A stretch of DNA of 64,000 nucleotides, from NCBI RefSeq assembly GCF_000231445.1, contig NZ_AGFR01000003.1, positions 682,001 through 746,000 on the forward strand, read 5' to 3'. Position numbers and translations under genes: made by a program. Source of the DNA: Commensalibacter intestini A911 (GTDB lineage Bacteria > Pseudomonadota > Alphaproteobacteria > Acetobacterales > Acetobacteraceae). A model generated the notes under the pieces. It ran no database searches. It worked only from the letters and a program-made list of their open reading frames with translations, and was not told where the DNA came from. The stretch's first letter is position 1, and each line of letters opens with the position of its first letter. Positions 28,105 through 37,694 of the stretch are shown here, in pieces.

Positions 28105-28953
28105 ATGGATAAGAATGATTTGATGAGCATTATAGAGCGTATTTTGTTTCCAAGCGTTAAAATAAACAAGACTTTATTAACGCAAAAATTACAAAATAAA
28201 ACCATTCTAATTACAGGCGGCAGTTTTGGAATTGGAGAACAGCTTTGCCATCAATTATCAGAAATTGATTGTCACCTAATTCTTGTTGCGAGAACAACGG
28301 AAAAACTTCAACAAATCCAACAGGAATTACTTAATAAACCTGCAACTATTTATATATTTTCTGCTAATTTATCCGATGAATTCCAACTCGATCAATTAAT
28401 AATATATTTACAGAACTACTCTATTGATATTGTAATTAATAACGCAGGAAAATCTATTTGTCGTCCTATTATGAAATCATTAGATCGTTATCATGATTTT
28501 CAAGGGACGATGCAGTTAAATTATTTCTCACCAGTGAAATTGTGTTTAGCTTTAATACCTCAATTGCAAAGCAATAAAGGGCATTTTATTAATATTTCCG
28601 CAGTGAATGTTTTGTTGGCTCCGACGGCTTATTGGGCCGCTTATCAGGCATCGAAAGCTGCTTTTGATCAATGGTTGCGTTGTGCACAGGCAGAGTTATT
28701 GATTAATGACATTAAGGTTTCAACCGCTTATTTACCATTAGTAAAAACAAGAATGATCGAGCCTACAGCAGTATATAGGCATGCTCCAACGATGTCTCGG
28801 CAGCAGGCTGCGGATCATATTTGCCAGCTAATGATCGATCAAAAAGAATATTATAAACCTTGGTGGGCGCTACTTGGGCAACTCTCATCTGTTCTTTTTG
28901 CGACGCCTTGGTTAAAATTAATGCAGTTTTATTTAAAGAAAAAGAAATCATGA
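28105..28953 (+). CDS. Short-chain dehydrogenase/reductase
   Basis: This Rossmann-fold NAD(P)-dependent oxidoreductase of about 282 residues has the cofactor motif ITGGSFGIGEQ, the NNAGKS motif, the catalytic Ser in FINISAVNV and YxxxK in AAYQASKAAF. The frame extends up to ATG 28066, but that codon sits in the hairpin after parC, so ATG 28105 (or 28123) is preferred. The C-terminal extension WWALLGQLSSVLFATPWLKLMQFYLKKKK is hydrophobic and basic, suggesting membrane association. It is coupled by an ATGA overlap to a broken acyl-CoA-synthetase-like gene, so the pair probably acted on a fatty acyl or aryl acid. The substrate is unknown. Confidence 0.85.
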   Translation: MDKNDLMSIIERILFPSVKINKTLLTQKLQNKTILITGGSFGIGEQLCHQLSEIDCHLILVARTTEKLQQIQQELLNKPATIYIFSANLSDEFQLDQLIIYLQNYSIDIVINNAGKSICRPIMKSLDRYHDFQGTMQLNYFSPVKLCLALIPQLQSNKGHFINISAVNVLLAPTAYWAAYQASKAAFDQWLRCAQAELLINDIKVSTAYLPLVKTRMIEPTAVYRHAPTMSRQQAADHICQLMIDQKEYYKPWWALLGQLSSVLFATPWLKLMQFYLKKKKS

Positions 28954-30460
28954 GAGGGATTAAAGCGCTTTATCATATTAAATTACTAACATTTAAAGGT
29001 GTCTGGTATTTAATGAAGAGTATCAATGCCGTTGGAATGAATTTAATGGCACTTCTTTATGTGGCTCAAAAATTATATCCCAATAGAATAGCTTTTCAGG
29101 ACGATACGGCTCATATTACTTATCGAGATCTTTACTTACAATCTCAGCATTTAGCTGATCAGCTAAGTCGTCTTTATGGTATTCGACAGCATCAAAAAAT
29201 AGCTGTGATTGCATATAATCATTTATTTTTAGTTCATAGTTTATTTGCACTGTCTGTATTAGGAGCTGATATTTACTTATTAAATGCAGAAATATCGGCT
29301 GTACAGTTTCAGCGTTTAAATGAGCAACATCAATTTAAATGGGTTATTCATGATCCTGAGATTAACTGTGTGCCTTTAGAAAAAAGCATTTTGATGGAAC
29401 ATCCTTCTTTAGTATCGATTAAATCTTTATTACAAGAAAAGATTTGTCCGTTTCATCAAAATCGAAAAGTAAAACATTTTTCTAAAATTATTGTACTAAC
29501 GAGTGGTTCTACTGGCAATTTTAAAAGTGCAGAGCGATCTTCTAAAGTTGGTAATTTTCTAATCCCTTTTTATCAGTTGCTTACTCAGTTAAATTTATAT
29601 CGGTACCAAACTATTTATATTGCAACGCCAATTTATCATGGGTTTGGTATGGCTACATTATGTATGGCGGTAATATTGGGGGCAACGGGATATTTAAAAA
29701 AGAAATTCAATGTTCATGAAGCTTGTGATTTGTTGGAAAGCCATCAAGTACAAGTAGTGACTTTGGTTCCTTTAATGTTAAGTAGAATGTTGAGGATGAT
29801 CATCATAAGTTGCGTTCCTTACAATGTATTATTACTGGGGGAGCAGCTATTTCAGAGACTTTAGTGACTGAGACGCTAAGATCATTAGGAACTATTTTAT
29901 TTAGTTTGTATGGTACATCAGAGGCTGGCGTTTGTATGATTGCAGCTCCGGATGATCTAATAAAATGTTCAAAGACAATAGGAAAACCCATTCCAGGATT
30001 AAAGGCGCAGATCGTAAAAAACGGACAAGTGATTACTCAGGGTGTTGGGGAGTTATATATAAAATGTGCTTGGTCTGTTAAAGGCAAAGCATGGATTGCA
30101 ACGGGGGATTTGGCATCTAAAGATGTTAATGGATATTATTATTTACACGGACGTGTTGATGATATGATTGTCTCCGGTGGTGAAAATGTTTATCCATTAA
30201 GTTTAGAACAAGTTTTATTAGAACATCCTTTGATTATAGAGGCATTTGTTACGTTTGTTTCCGATATAGAATTTGGCCAAAGGTTAGTTGCTTTTATTGT
30301 ATTAGAACCCAATCAAATTTTATTTGAAGAGGGAGTGCATGATTGGTTAACAACAAAAGTGGCTCGTTATCAAATGCCTAAAAAAATCATAATGATTGAT
30401 GAAGTTCCGATGACGGTTATTGGAAAGCCAGATAAGAAAAAATTATTACAATTAGTATGA
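28950..30460 (+). pseudogene. AMP-binding acyl-CoA-synthetase-like gene, split by one frameshift
   Basis: An ANL-family adenylating enzyme is encoded in two frames. The N-terminal part (28950 to about 29795) has ITYRDLYLQ, the phosphate loop LTSGSTGNFKSAERS and YIATPIYHGFGM. The C-terminal part, in the +1 frame from about 29793 to 30460, continues CIITGGAAISETL, LYGTSEAG, TGDLASKDVNGYYYLHGRVDDMIVSGGENVYP and ends GKPDKKKLLQLV. A single missing base near 29792-29797 restores one protein of about 503 residues. The catalytic C-terminal Lys (GKPDKKK) is present, so the damage is limited to the shift. The start ATG 28950 overlaps the SDR stop. It is a recent pseudogene, a programmed shift or a sequence error; the site is not a homopolymer. 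Confidence 0.85.
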
Positions 30461-30589
30461 TTAAAGATATTTTAAATAATTAGATTATACGTGAGTAGGT
30501 TAAAACTGTTTTAACTCGATCTGCTCTTATATCGGATGCTTTTGTATGACTATATATACGTTATTATATATAAATAACGATATGGAAAT

Positions 30590-31318
30590 ATGATGATTGA
30601 ACAAAGGTTATCTCAAGATCGTGGATATGCAGATCATGGCTGGTTACAAGCATATCATACGTTTTCTTTTGCCCGCTATTGGGATCCAGAACAAATTGGT
30701 TTTTCTGATCTTTTGGTGATTAATGACGATCAAATTGCACCAGGCAGGGGTTTTGGAACACATCCTCATAAAAATATGGAGATCTTTACGTATATTCTAG
30801 ACGGGGCATTAGAACATAAAGACTCTATGGGAAATGGATCTGTTATTAAAGTTGGAGATATTCAACTCATGAGTGCAGGATCTGGAATTACGCATAGTGA
30901 ATTTAACCCTTTAGATACGCAGTCGACACACTCTTTGCAAATATGGATTATGCCTAACGAAGAAAATAGCGAGCCAACCTATCAACAACAATTCATTTCA
31001 CAGGATGAAAAGAAAGGTAAGCTAAAATTGATTATTTCTCCTGATGGTGCAGATAATTCTCTTCATATTCGTCAGGATATTCGGATATATTCAGGGTTAT
31101 TTAATGACAAGGAACAAGCAATCTTTACTATTCCTGAAAATCGATATGTTTATCTTCACGTTGCGAAAGGAAGTTTAACCGTAAACAATCTTGTTTTTCA
31201 AGCAGGAGATGGAGCGCGTATTCGTGATGAACAACAGCTAACTTTTAGCTATGGTCAGGAGGCTGAAATATTACTGTTTGATATGCGCCCTGTAGAGACG
31301 AATTATCCTAAAATATAA
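30590..31318 (+). CDS. Pirin-family cupin protein
   Basis: This 242-residue bicupin of the pirin family (YhaK/YhhW-like) contains HGWLQAYHTFSFARYWDPE, the metal-binding HPHKNMEIFTYILDGALEHKDSMGNG (His, His, Glu) and GSGITHSEFNP, as in quercetinase-like pirins. The second cupin domain (about residues 150-235) lacks a clear metal site. Bacterial pirins have quercetin 2,3-dioxygenase activity or act as redox-sensing regulators; which applies here cannot be told. Two adjacent ATG codons (30590 and 30593) may start translation. It faces hemB across a terminator hairpin. Confidence 0.9.
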   Translation: MMIEQRLSQDRGYADHGWLQAYHTFSFARYWDPEQIGFSDLLVINDDQIAPGRGFGTHPHKNMEIFTYILDGALEHKDSMGNGSVIKVGDIQLMSAGSGITHSEFNPLDTQSTHSLQIWIMPNEENSEPTYQQQFISQDEKKGKLKLIISPDGADNSLHIRQDIRIYSGLFNDKEQAIFTIPENRYVYLHVAKGSLTVNNLVFQAGDGARIRDEQQLTFSYGQEAEILLFDMRPVETNYPKI

Positions 31319-31324
31319 TAATAA

Positions 31325-31352
31325 ACCCCTTATAATGAAACATATAAGGGGT
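31325..31352. terminator. Hairpin between convergent pirin and hemB
   Basis: ACCCCTTATA (31325-31334) pairs perfectly with TATAAGGGGT (31343-31352) across an 8-base loop. A T-containing tract follows on the plus side and AT-rich sequence on the minus side. It lies between the stop codons of two convergent genes and is probably a bidirectional terminator. Confidence 0.75.
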
Positions 31353-31360
31353 GAGTTTTC

Positions 31361-32350
31361 CTATTCTTTCAAGAGCTTTGCAGCTTCTAATGCAAAATAG
31401 GTCATAATAGCATTTGCGCCAGCACGTTTAAAACACAGTAATGTTTCTAGAATAGTTGCATCTCGTTGAAGGAAGCCATTTTGAATAGCACCCATTAACA
31501 TGGCATATTCTCCAGAAACTTGATAACTCACGATTGGAATATCGAATTTATCACGCACAGAGCGAATAATATCAAGGTAAGGCATTCCTGGTTTAATAAT
31601 AATAGAATCAGCACCTTCTTTGATGTCTAGCTCGACTTCTGCCAAGGCTTCACCACGATTGGCAGGATCCATTTGATAAGTTTTTTTATCGCCCTTTAAT
31701 AAACCACCTGATTCCAAAGCATCTCTAAAAGGCCCGTAATAAACACTGGCATATTTAGCAGCATAAGACATCAGCTGTGTATCAATTAATCCATCGTTAT
31801 CTAATGCTTGGCGGATAGAGCCAATACGACCATCCATCATGTCTGATGGTGCAATAATATCGATTCCTGCATTTGCTTGATTAATGGATTGTTTGATTAA
31901 GACTTCTACCGTTTCATCATTCACAACATAGCCATCTTTGACAATGCCGTCATGTCCGTGACTGGTATAGGGGTCTAAGGCTACATCTCCAATTAATAAC
32001 ATTTCTGGAAATTGTTTTTTTAATTCCCGTGCGGCACGACAGATTAAGTTATCTGGATTATAAGATTCTGTTCCTGTTGGATCACGTTTTTCTTTTGAAG
32101 TCACAGGAAATAACGCTAAGGCAGGAATGTCTAATTTAGCTGCAGGCTCGATATATGCCCCAAGACGATCCACAGAAACACGCTTTGCACCAGGCATTGA
32201 AGAAACTTCTGTTTCTACGTTTTGTCCTTCTACGATAAAGATCGGCCAAATCAAATCGTCAACGCTGAGTTTATTTTCAGCAACCAATCGACGTGTTGTT
32301 TGATTTAAACGATTACGTCTCATACGAGTCAGTGGAAAATTGCCAATCAT
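31361..32350 (-). CDS. hemB: Delta-aminolevulinic acid dehydratase (porphobilinogen synthase)
   Basis: This enzyme condenses two 5-aminolevulinate molecules to porphobilinogen in haem synthesis. It has about 329 residues. The Schiff-base lysine is in SIIIKPGMPYLDI, and the second active-site region is APSDMMDGRIGSIR. The metal region reads DVALDPYTSHGHDG without the cysteines of the zinc type, so it is a magnesium/monovalent-cation-type enzyme. ATG 32350 is chosen because AGGGA lies eight bases upstream; an in-frame ATG at 32377 would add nine residues and has a poorer site. It stands downstream of the permease, probably transcribed separately. Confidence 0.94.
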   Translation of the reverse strand: MIGNFPLTRMRRNRLNQTTRRLVAENKLSVDDLIWPIFIVEGQNVETEVSSMPGAKRVSVDRLGAYIEPAAKLDIPALALFPVTSKEKRDPTGTESYNPDNLICRAARELKKQFPEMLLIGDVALDPYTSHGHDGIVKDGYVVNDETVEVLIKQSINQANAGIDIIAPSDMMDGRIGSIRQALDNDGLIDTQLMSYAAKYASVYYGPFRDALESGGLLKGDKKTYQMDPANRGEALAEVELDIKEGADSIIIKPGMPYLDIIRSVRDKFDIPIVSYQVSGEYAMLMGAIQNGFLQRDATILETLLCFKRAGANAIMTYFALEAAKLLKE

Positions 32351-32396
32351 ATTTCTGTCCCTAGTCAATTTGTTCATTAGTTAAAGAATACTAAAT

Positions 32397-33851
32397 TTAT
32401 TGTTTGTTAAGCTTACTATGACGGTTGCCATAAGTGAAATATACAATTAAGCCAATAAATAGCCATATAGACATAATCTGCCAAGTTAACCAGTTCAATG
32501 AATACATTAAAACTAAACTAGTTATGACACCAATAGCAGGAATGATATCGCCACCAGGTGCTTTGAAGGTTCTGGGGTAGTCTTTATAGGTTCTGCGTAA
32601 AATAATCATTCCAGAACATACGAAAACAAATGCAAATAAAGCACCAATGGAACACATGTTCCCTAGGACATCCATTGGAAAGAATGCAGATAAAAAGCAA
32701 ATCATGACCATGAAAAATAGGTGAGAATAGCAAGGCGTTTTATATTTTGGATGTGTCTTTGAAAAGAAACTTGGAATTAATCCGTCTTTTGCCAAAGAAT
32801 AGAAAATACGGGTCTGTCCGATTAGCAATAAGAATAAAATTGGAATATATCCAAATAAAATACTAAATTTAACAATAGGCTGTAACCAAATGAATGGCGT
32901 ATGATTAATTGCCGTCGCAACAGGGGCAGCATCACCAACCAAGTCTTTGTAATAAACTAATCCGACAATAACAAAAGCAAATAGCACGTAAATGATTGCA
33001 CAAGTTGCAATGATTACTAAAATTGCTTTTGGAATGTTTTTAGAAGGATCTTTGACTTCTTGAGCAGTAGAGGAAACGCTATCAAATCCAATATAAGCAA
33101 AAATCACCATTCCAGCCGCTTGCATAATGCCTGAATATCCAAAATGCCCAAAGTCACCACTCGTATTTTCAGGGATAAAAGGAACAAAATTGCTAGCATG
33201 AATATAAGGGATACCAAAAGCAATTAAGGCTAGCACAACAAATATTTTTACAAAAACAACAACGTTATTTAGTGTTAATGATTCTCTGATTCCTTTCATT
33301 AAAAGAAAAGAAAGAACGATGACAATAAACATTGAAGGTAAATTGATAATACCATGTGTCACAGTACCGTCTGCAAGTTTAATCGTTTCTAGTGGTGATG
33401 CTATAAATCTTTGGTCAAGATGGATATTAAACCCTTCTAGTAACGAAAGGAGATATTTTGACCAGCTAACCGCAACAGCTCCAGCACCTACAGCGTATTC
33501 TAAAACAAGGTTCCAACCCACCATCCAAGCAATAATTTCACCATAAGAAATATAAGTATAACTGTAGGAGCTTCCTGAAACGGTAACCATTCCAGCAAGT
33601 TCGCTGTAACATAATCCGATAAAGGCACAGGCAATCGCACCGATAAAAAATGAAAGGATTACTGCTGGGCCAGCATGTTCAGAGGCTGCAATCCCTGTAA
33701 TAGAGAATAATCCAGTTCCAACGATCCCACCGACACCAAAGAAAATAAGACTGGGCATACCAATAACACGAGCTAAATCATCTTGATCGGACGAAGATGG
33801 TGCCTCAATCTTTTTCTTTCTTAATAAAGAAGAGAAGGTGAAGTTTCCCAT
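32397..33851 (-). CDS. APC-superfamily amino-acid permease (CAT/YfnA-like)
   Basis: This 484-residue, roughly 12-helix transporter begins its core with GMPSLIFFGVGGIVGTGLFSITG, the unwound helix-1 motif of the APC fold. It then has the LCYSELAGMVTVSGSSYSYTYISYGEI block of cationic-amino-acid-type permeases. FAYIGFDSVSSTAQEVKDPSKNIPKAI is the helix-6 signature, and the final loops match YfnA/CAT. It probably takes up neutral or basic amino acids by proton symport; the exact substrate is unassigned. ATG 33851 has AAGGA upstream; the TTG two codons earlier is rejected. It is divergent from glyA. Confidence 0.9.
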   Translation of the reverse strand: MGNFTFSSLLRKKKIEAPSSSDQDDLARVIGMPSLIFFGVGGIVGTGLFSITGIAASEHAGPAVILSFFIGAIACAFIGLCYSELAGMVTVSGSSYSYTYISYGEIIAWMVGWNLVLEYAVGAGAVAVSWSKYLLSLLEGFNIHLDQRFIASPLETIKLADGTVTHGIINLPSMFIVIVLSFLLMKGIRESLTLNNVVVFVKIFVVLALIAFGIPYIHASNFVPFIPENTSGDFGHFGYSGIMQAAGMVIFAYIGFDSVSSTAQEVKDPSKNIPKAILVIIATCAIIYVLFAFVIVGLVYYKDLVGDAAPVATAINHTPFIWLQPIVKFSILFGYIPILFLLLIGQTRIFYSLAKDGLIPSFFSKTHPKYKTPCYSHLFFMVMICFLSAFFPMDVLGNMCSIGALFAFVFVCSGMIILRRTYKDYPRTFKAPGGDIIPAIGVITSLVLMYSLNWLTWQIMSIWLFIGLIVYFTYGNRHSKLNKQ

Positions 33852-34038
33852 ATGCAAATTTTCCTTTTAAAAGACGGTGAGCGATAAAATTCTTTCTATT
33901 TAAAATAAAAATAATAAATATTAAAATTATTTTTTATAATTTTAGTGTTTAAAAAAATAAGAATATATTTTATTTATATAAATATAAGAAATTTTATTAA
34001 ACCCCTTATACTCATTTATCAATAGCAGGAATTTGTTA

Positions 34039-35328
34039 ATGTCCGATAAAATCAATTATGATCAGTTTTTTAATTCTGATTTATCCAGTGCGGACCCCGA
34101 AGTAAAAGCCATCATTCATGGTGAGCTTGTTCGTCAGCAAGATGGTATCGAACTGATTGCAAGTGAGAATCTAGTTTCTCAGGCTGTTTTAGAAGCTCAA
34201 GGTAGTGTTCTTACCAACAAATATGCAGAAGGTTATTCTGGGCGTCGTTACTATGGCGGATGTGTTGAAGTCGATAAAGTTGAAAGCCTTGCTATTGAAC
34301 GCTTAAAGAAAATCTTTGGTGCAGAATATGCAAACGTTCAACCACACTCTGGTGCGAATGCAAATTTGGCTGCATTCATGGCAACCGTTAAACCTGGTGA
34401 TAAAGTATTAGGAATGAACTTGGCTTCTGGTGGGCACTTAACCCATGGGGCTGCTCCTAACTTTTCTGGGAAATGGTTCCATGCATTACAATATGGTATC
34501 CGTCGCCAAGATGGTTATATTGATTATGATGAAATGGAATCAATTGCTCGTGCAGAAAAGCCTAAATTAATTATTGCTGGTGGTTCTGCTTATCCTCGTA
34601 TTATTGATTTTGAACGTTTCCGTAAGATTGCTGATGAAGTCGGTGCTTATTTAATGGTGGATATGGCTCACTTTGCAGGGTTAGTTGCTGCAGGTTTATT
34701 CCCCAATCCTGTGCCTATTGCTGATATTGTGACCAGTACGACTCATAAAACATTACGCGGCCCTCGTGGTGGTATTATCCTAACCAACAACCCTGATCTT
34801 GCTAAGAAAATTAACTCAGCAGTATTTCCTGGGTTACAAGGTGGTCCCTTAATGCATGTGATCGCTGCAAAAGCGGTTGCTTTTGGTGAAGCATTACGTC
34901 CTGATTTTAAAGTATATCAAGCATCTGTTGCTAAAAATGCCAAAGTTCTTGCAGAAACATTAATTGAATGTGGTTTTGATATCGTTACAGAAGGAACAGA
35001 TTGTCATTTACTTCTTGTTGATTTAAGACCTAAAAAAGTTACAGGTAAATTGGCTGAAGAAAGCCTCGAAAGAGCAGGGATTACAACCAATAAAAATGCT
35101 ATTCCTTTTGATCCAGAAAAACCAGCGATTACCTCAGGTATTCGTTTAGGAAGTCCAGCAGGAACTTCTCGTGGGTTTGGTGAGGTTGAATTCCGTGAAA
35201 TTGGTTTGTTAATCAATGAAGTGTTAACGCCATTAGCAAATGCACCTGAGGGGGATAATAGCAAAGCAGAGCAAGCTGTTCGTCAAAAAGTCGAAGCTCT
35301 TTGTAAGCGTTTCCCAATTTATAAATAA
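34039..35328 (+). CDS. glyA: Serine hydroxymethyltransferase
   Basis: This PLP enzyme interconverts serine and glycine with tetrahydrofolate. The 429-residue sequence has [50 protein letters not shown] and the PLP lysine in [17 protein letters not shown] 34039 is preferred over TTG 34033; CAGGA lies nine bases upstream. The C-terminal block [20 protein letters not shown] is complete. It is next to an amino-acid permease (divergent) and 23 bases upstream of the glycosyltransferase set if the CTG start there is right. Confidence 0.97.
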   Translation: MSDKINYDQFFNSDLSSADPEVKAIIHGELVRQQDGIELIASENLVSQAVLEAQGSVLTNKYAEGYSGRRYYGGCVEVDKVESLAIERLKKIFGAEYANVQPHSGANANLAAFMATVKPGDKVLGMNLASGGHLTHGAAPNFSGKWFHALQYGIRRQDGYIDYDEMESIARAEKPKLIIAGGSAYPRIIDFERFRKIADEVGAYLMVDMAHFAGLVAAGLFPNPVPIADIVTSTTHKTLRGPRGGIILTNNPDLAKKINSAVFPGLQGGPLMHVIAAKAVAFGEALRPDFKVYQASVAKNAKVLAETLIECGFDIVTEGTDCHLLLVDLRPKKVTGKLAEESLERAGITTNKNAIPFDPEKPAITSGIRLGSPAGTSRGFGEVEFREIGLLINEVLTPLANAPEGDNSKAEQAVRQKVEALCKRFPIYK

Positions 35329-35351
35329 TATTTTTTGACGGAGTAAGTACT

Positions 35352-36584
35352 CTGGTTCAGCCATTACATCAGTTATGGCGTTTATTGCCTCCATCTAGTC
35401 GCCGTTATGGGCTGGCTAGATTGGGGGCATTTCTTGCTCCGTCAATTACGTCTAATCCATATACGGATTCAACCGTTATTATTGCAGGTGAAGTTTCACG
35501 TGCCTCAGGATTAGGGGAAGGGGCGAGGGTGATGCATCAAGCTTTAGAAAAGCATCATATTTCTTCTCAATTATTAAATATTTCGCCATATTCATTTTCT
35601 TTTTCACAATATAGAGAAGCTTATCAGCTTTTATCAGAATATTTATACGCACCTTTGATCTTGCATATTAATGCGCCTCAGATTCCTTATGCATTGCTTT
35701 CATTACCTAGAAGATTTTTGAAGCATCGTAAAATTATTGGTTATTGGGCCTGGGAGCTAGAAGTTTTACCAAAAGACTGGGAAGTTGGTTTTCAATTTGT
35801 TCATGAAATATGGGTTCCATCACAATTTGTTGCAAATGCGATAAAGCCTTGGGCAAATAAGAAGCAGAAAATTGTAAGAGTTGTTCCACATCCTATTGCT
35901 GATCGTATTGCTCATCCAGTGCAAAATATTGATCGTGCCTTATTAGGGTTGCCAGAAAATAAGATTATTATTCTTGTATCTTTTAATTTATCTTCTAGTT
36001 TTGTTAGAAAAAATCCTCTTGGAGCAATTTTAGCATTTCTTAAAGCCTGTGAGCATGATAGAAACGTTTGTTTGGTGCTAAAAATTACTTATTCGGAATA
36101 TTATCGTGAAGACATGGCTAAAATAATGAGTGCGATTCAAGGTCATGATAATATTATTGTAAATACTAGTCTTTTATCTGCTGCAGAAAATCAGGCATTA
36201 TTTCATCATGCTGATATTGTTCTATCCTTGCATCGTAGTGAAGGATTTGGATTGGTTCCAGCTGAAGCAATGTTATGTGGAAAACCTGTTGTTTCTACGG
36301 ATTGGTCAGCAACGGCTGAATTTATAGATGATACCTGTGGTATTCCTGTAAATTACAATCTTATTCCAGTTCAGGATTCTAGAGAGGTTTATCAATTATC
36401 TAATGCGTATTGGGCAGAGCCAGATTATGATATTGCAGCACAAGCAATTAATAAATTAGTCTTTAATTCATATTATAGGTTTGCATTAGGCGACGTAGCG
36501 TGTAAAAGGGCTCGAGAACAATTTGATTCACAGTCTTTGATAAAGGGGTTATCCGCCATTGGTGTGGTAATGAATAAAGGATGA
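35352..36584 (+). CDS. GT-B glycosyltransferase, probable CTG start
   Basis: This glycosyltransferase (GT1/GT4-like, about 410 residues) has EVSRASGLGEGARVMHQAL at the acceptor side and VLSLHRSEGFGLVPAEAMLCGKPVVSTDWSATAEFI (the E-x7-E region) at the nucleotide-sugar side. The first canonical start is TTG 35385, but the frame is open further upstream. GGAG at 35340-35343 sits eight bases before an in-frame CTG at 35352. The extra residues VQPLHQLWRLLPPSSRRYG look like a genuine N-terminus. The gene overlaps the next by four bases (ATGA). It likely builds a surface polysaccharide or LPS; donor and acceptor are unknown. Confidence 0.82.
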   Translation: MVQPLHQLWRLLPPSSRRYGLARLGAFLAPSITSNPYTDSTVIIAGEVSRASGLGEGARVMHQALEKHHISSQLLNISPYSFSFSQYREAYQLLSEYLYAPLILHINAPQIPYALLSLPRRFLKHRKIIGYWAWELEVLPKDWEVGFQFVHEIWVPSQFVANAIKPWANKKQKIVRVVPHPIADRIAHPVQNIDRALLGLPENKIIILVSFNLSSSFVRKNPLGAILAFLKACEHDRNVCLVLKITYSEYYREDMAKIMSAIQGHDNIIVNTSLLSAAENQALFHHADIVLSLHRSEGFGLVPAEAMLCGKPVVSTDWSATAEFIDDTCGIPVNYNLIPVQDSREVYQLSNAYWAEPDYDIAAQAINKLVFNSYYRFALGDVACKRAREQFDSQSLIKGLSAIGVVMNKG

Positions 36585-37675
36585 AAAAACCTCTTAACAT
36601 GTTAATATGGCAATGGGGACGTCGAGGAGCAGGACCAAAAACTGCTGTCGAATTCTCGAAGGCGGCCTCCTCTTTGCCAAATATTAAGACGTTTCTATCT
36701 TTATCTAGTCAAGCTGAAATTGTTCAAAAAAACTCTGATTTTTTTGTTGATTTTCCTATTAAGACATATACGTCTGTTGGGGGATATATATGGCGTATTT
36801 TGCAGGCTCCTTTTCTGATTAATTCATTATACAAATATATTAGACAAAATAAGATTGATATTGCTATTTGTACAATGCCAGGGCCAATGGATTTGGTTAT
36901 GGCAATCGCTTTAAAATTTCTAAATATTCCATATATTGTCGTTGTGCATGATGTTTATCCGCATCCTGGTGATGGATATGTATTTCAGCATTTTTTGCAG
37001 AAGATACTCATTAAAAAATCAAGATTAACAGTTACTTTTTCAAAATATGTGTTTAAGCAGTTGCTTGCAGTAAATTTTGTACCGAATTCTCAGATTGTTG
37101 AAGGGTGGCATCCACCTTTTTCTTACACTACAAAAAGTGGAACTCAATATCCTGTTGGTAAAGAAGTTAAGCTATTAAATTTTGGTCGCTTGCTTTTATA
37201 TAAAGGTTTAGATCTGTTAGAAGAGGCCTTGGATCAAGTTTCTCATCAGAAACCTTATACGTTACGTGTTGTAGGTCATGGCCCTAAAAATGCAGTTTTA
37301 GATCGATTAAACAAAAGAAGTAATGTGTCAGTTGAAAATCGATGGGTTCCAGAAGAAGAAATTGCAGAGTTAATGCATTGGGCAGATGTTGTTATTTTAC
37401 CTTATAGAGAGGCAAGTCAAAGTGGTATTGCCGCAACTGCATTAGCGTTTGGAAAGCCCATTTTAATTACCAATGTTGGTGGTTTGTCTGAGCAATTTAA
37501 TCAAGAAGATTTGGTATTTATTTGTGAACCAAATGTGAATGACATTGCAAAAGGGTTAGATCAAATTTTACAATTAAATTTCCCATTGTCTCGTCCAAAG
37601 CATGATGCTGATGAAGAATGGAAAAAGCTTGCTGAATATCTAATAGATGAAATTACGAGTAAGCTTGACAAATAA
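36581..37675 (+). CDS. Glycosyltransferase family 4 protein
   Basis: This 364-residue GT-B enzyme has an N-terminal domain with a GRRGAGPKTAVEFSKA glycine loop and HDVYPHPGDGYVFQHF. The C-terminal domain carries LNFGRLLLYKGLDLLEEAL, LRVVGHGPK, ENRWVPEEEIAELMHWADVVILPYREASQSGIAATALAFGKPILITNVGG, the usual GT4 donor site. It is translationally coupled to the preceding glycosyltransferase (ATGA). Together with that gene it should add successive sugars to one glycan. The sugar is not predictable. Confidence 0.9.
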   Translation: MKKPLNMLIWQWGRRGAGPKTAVEFSKAASSLPNIKTFLSLSSQAEIVQKNSDFFVDFPIKTYTSVGGYIWRILQAPFLINSLYKYIRQNKIDIAICTMPGPMDLVMAIALKFLNIPYIVVVHDVYPHPGDGYVFQHFLQKILIKKSRLTVTFSKYVFKQLLAVNFVPNSQIVEGWHPPFSYTTKSGTQYPVGKEVKLLNFGRLLLYKGLDLLEEALDQVSHQKPYTLRVVGHGPKNAVLDRLNKRSNVSVENRWVPEEEIAELMHWADVVILPYREASQSGIAATALAFGKPILITNVGGLSEQFNQEDLVFICEPNVNDIAKGLDQILQLNFPLSRPKHDADEEWKKLAEYLIDEITSKLDK

Positions 37676-37694
37676 AAACCAAGGTTAAATTCTG

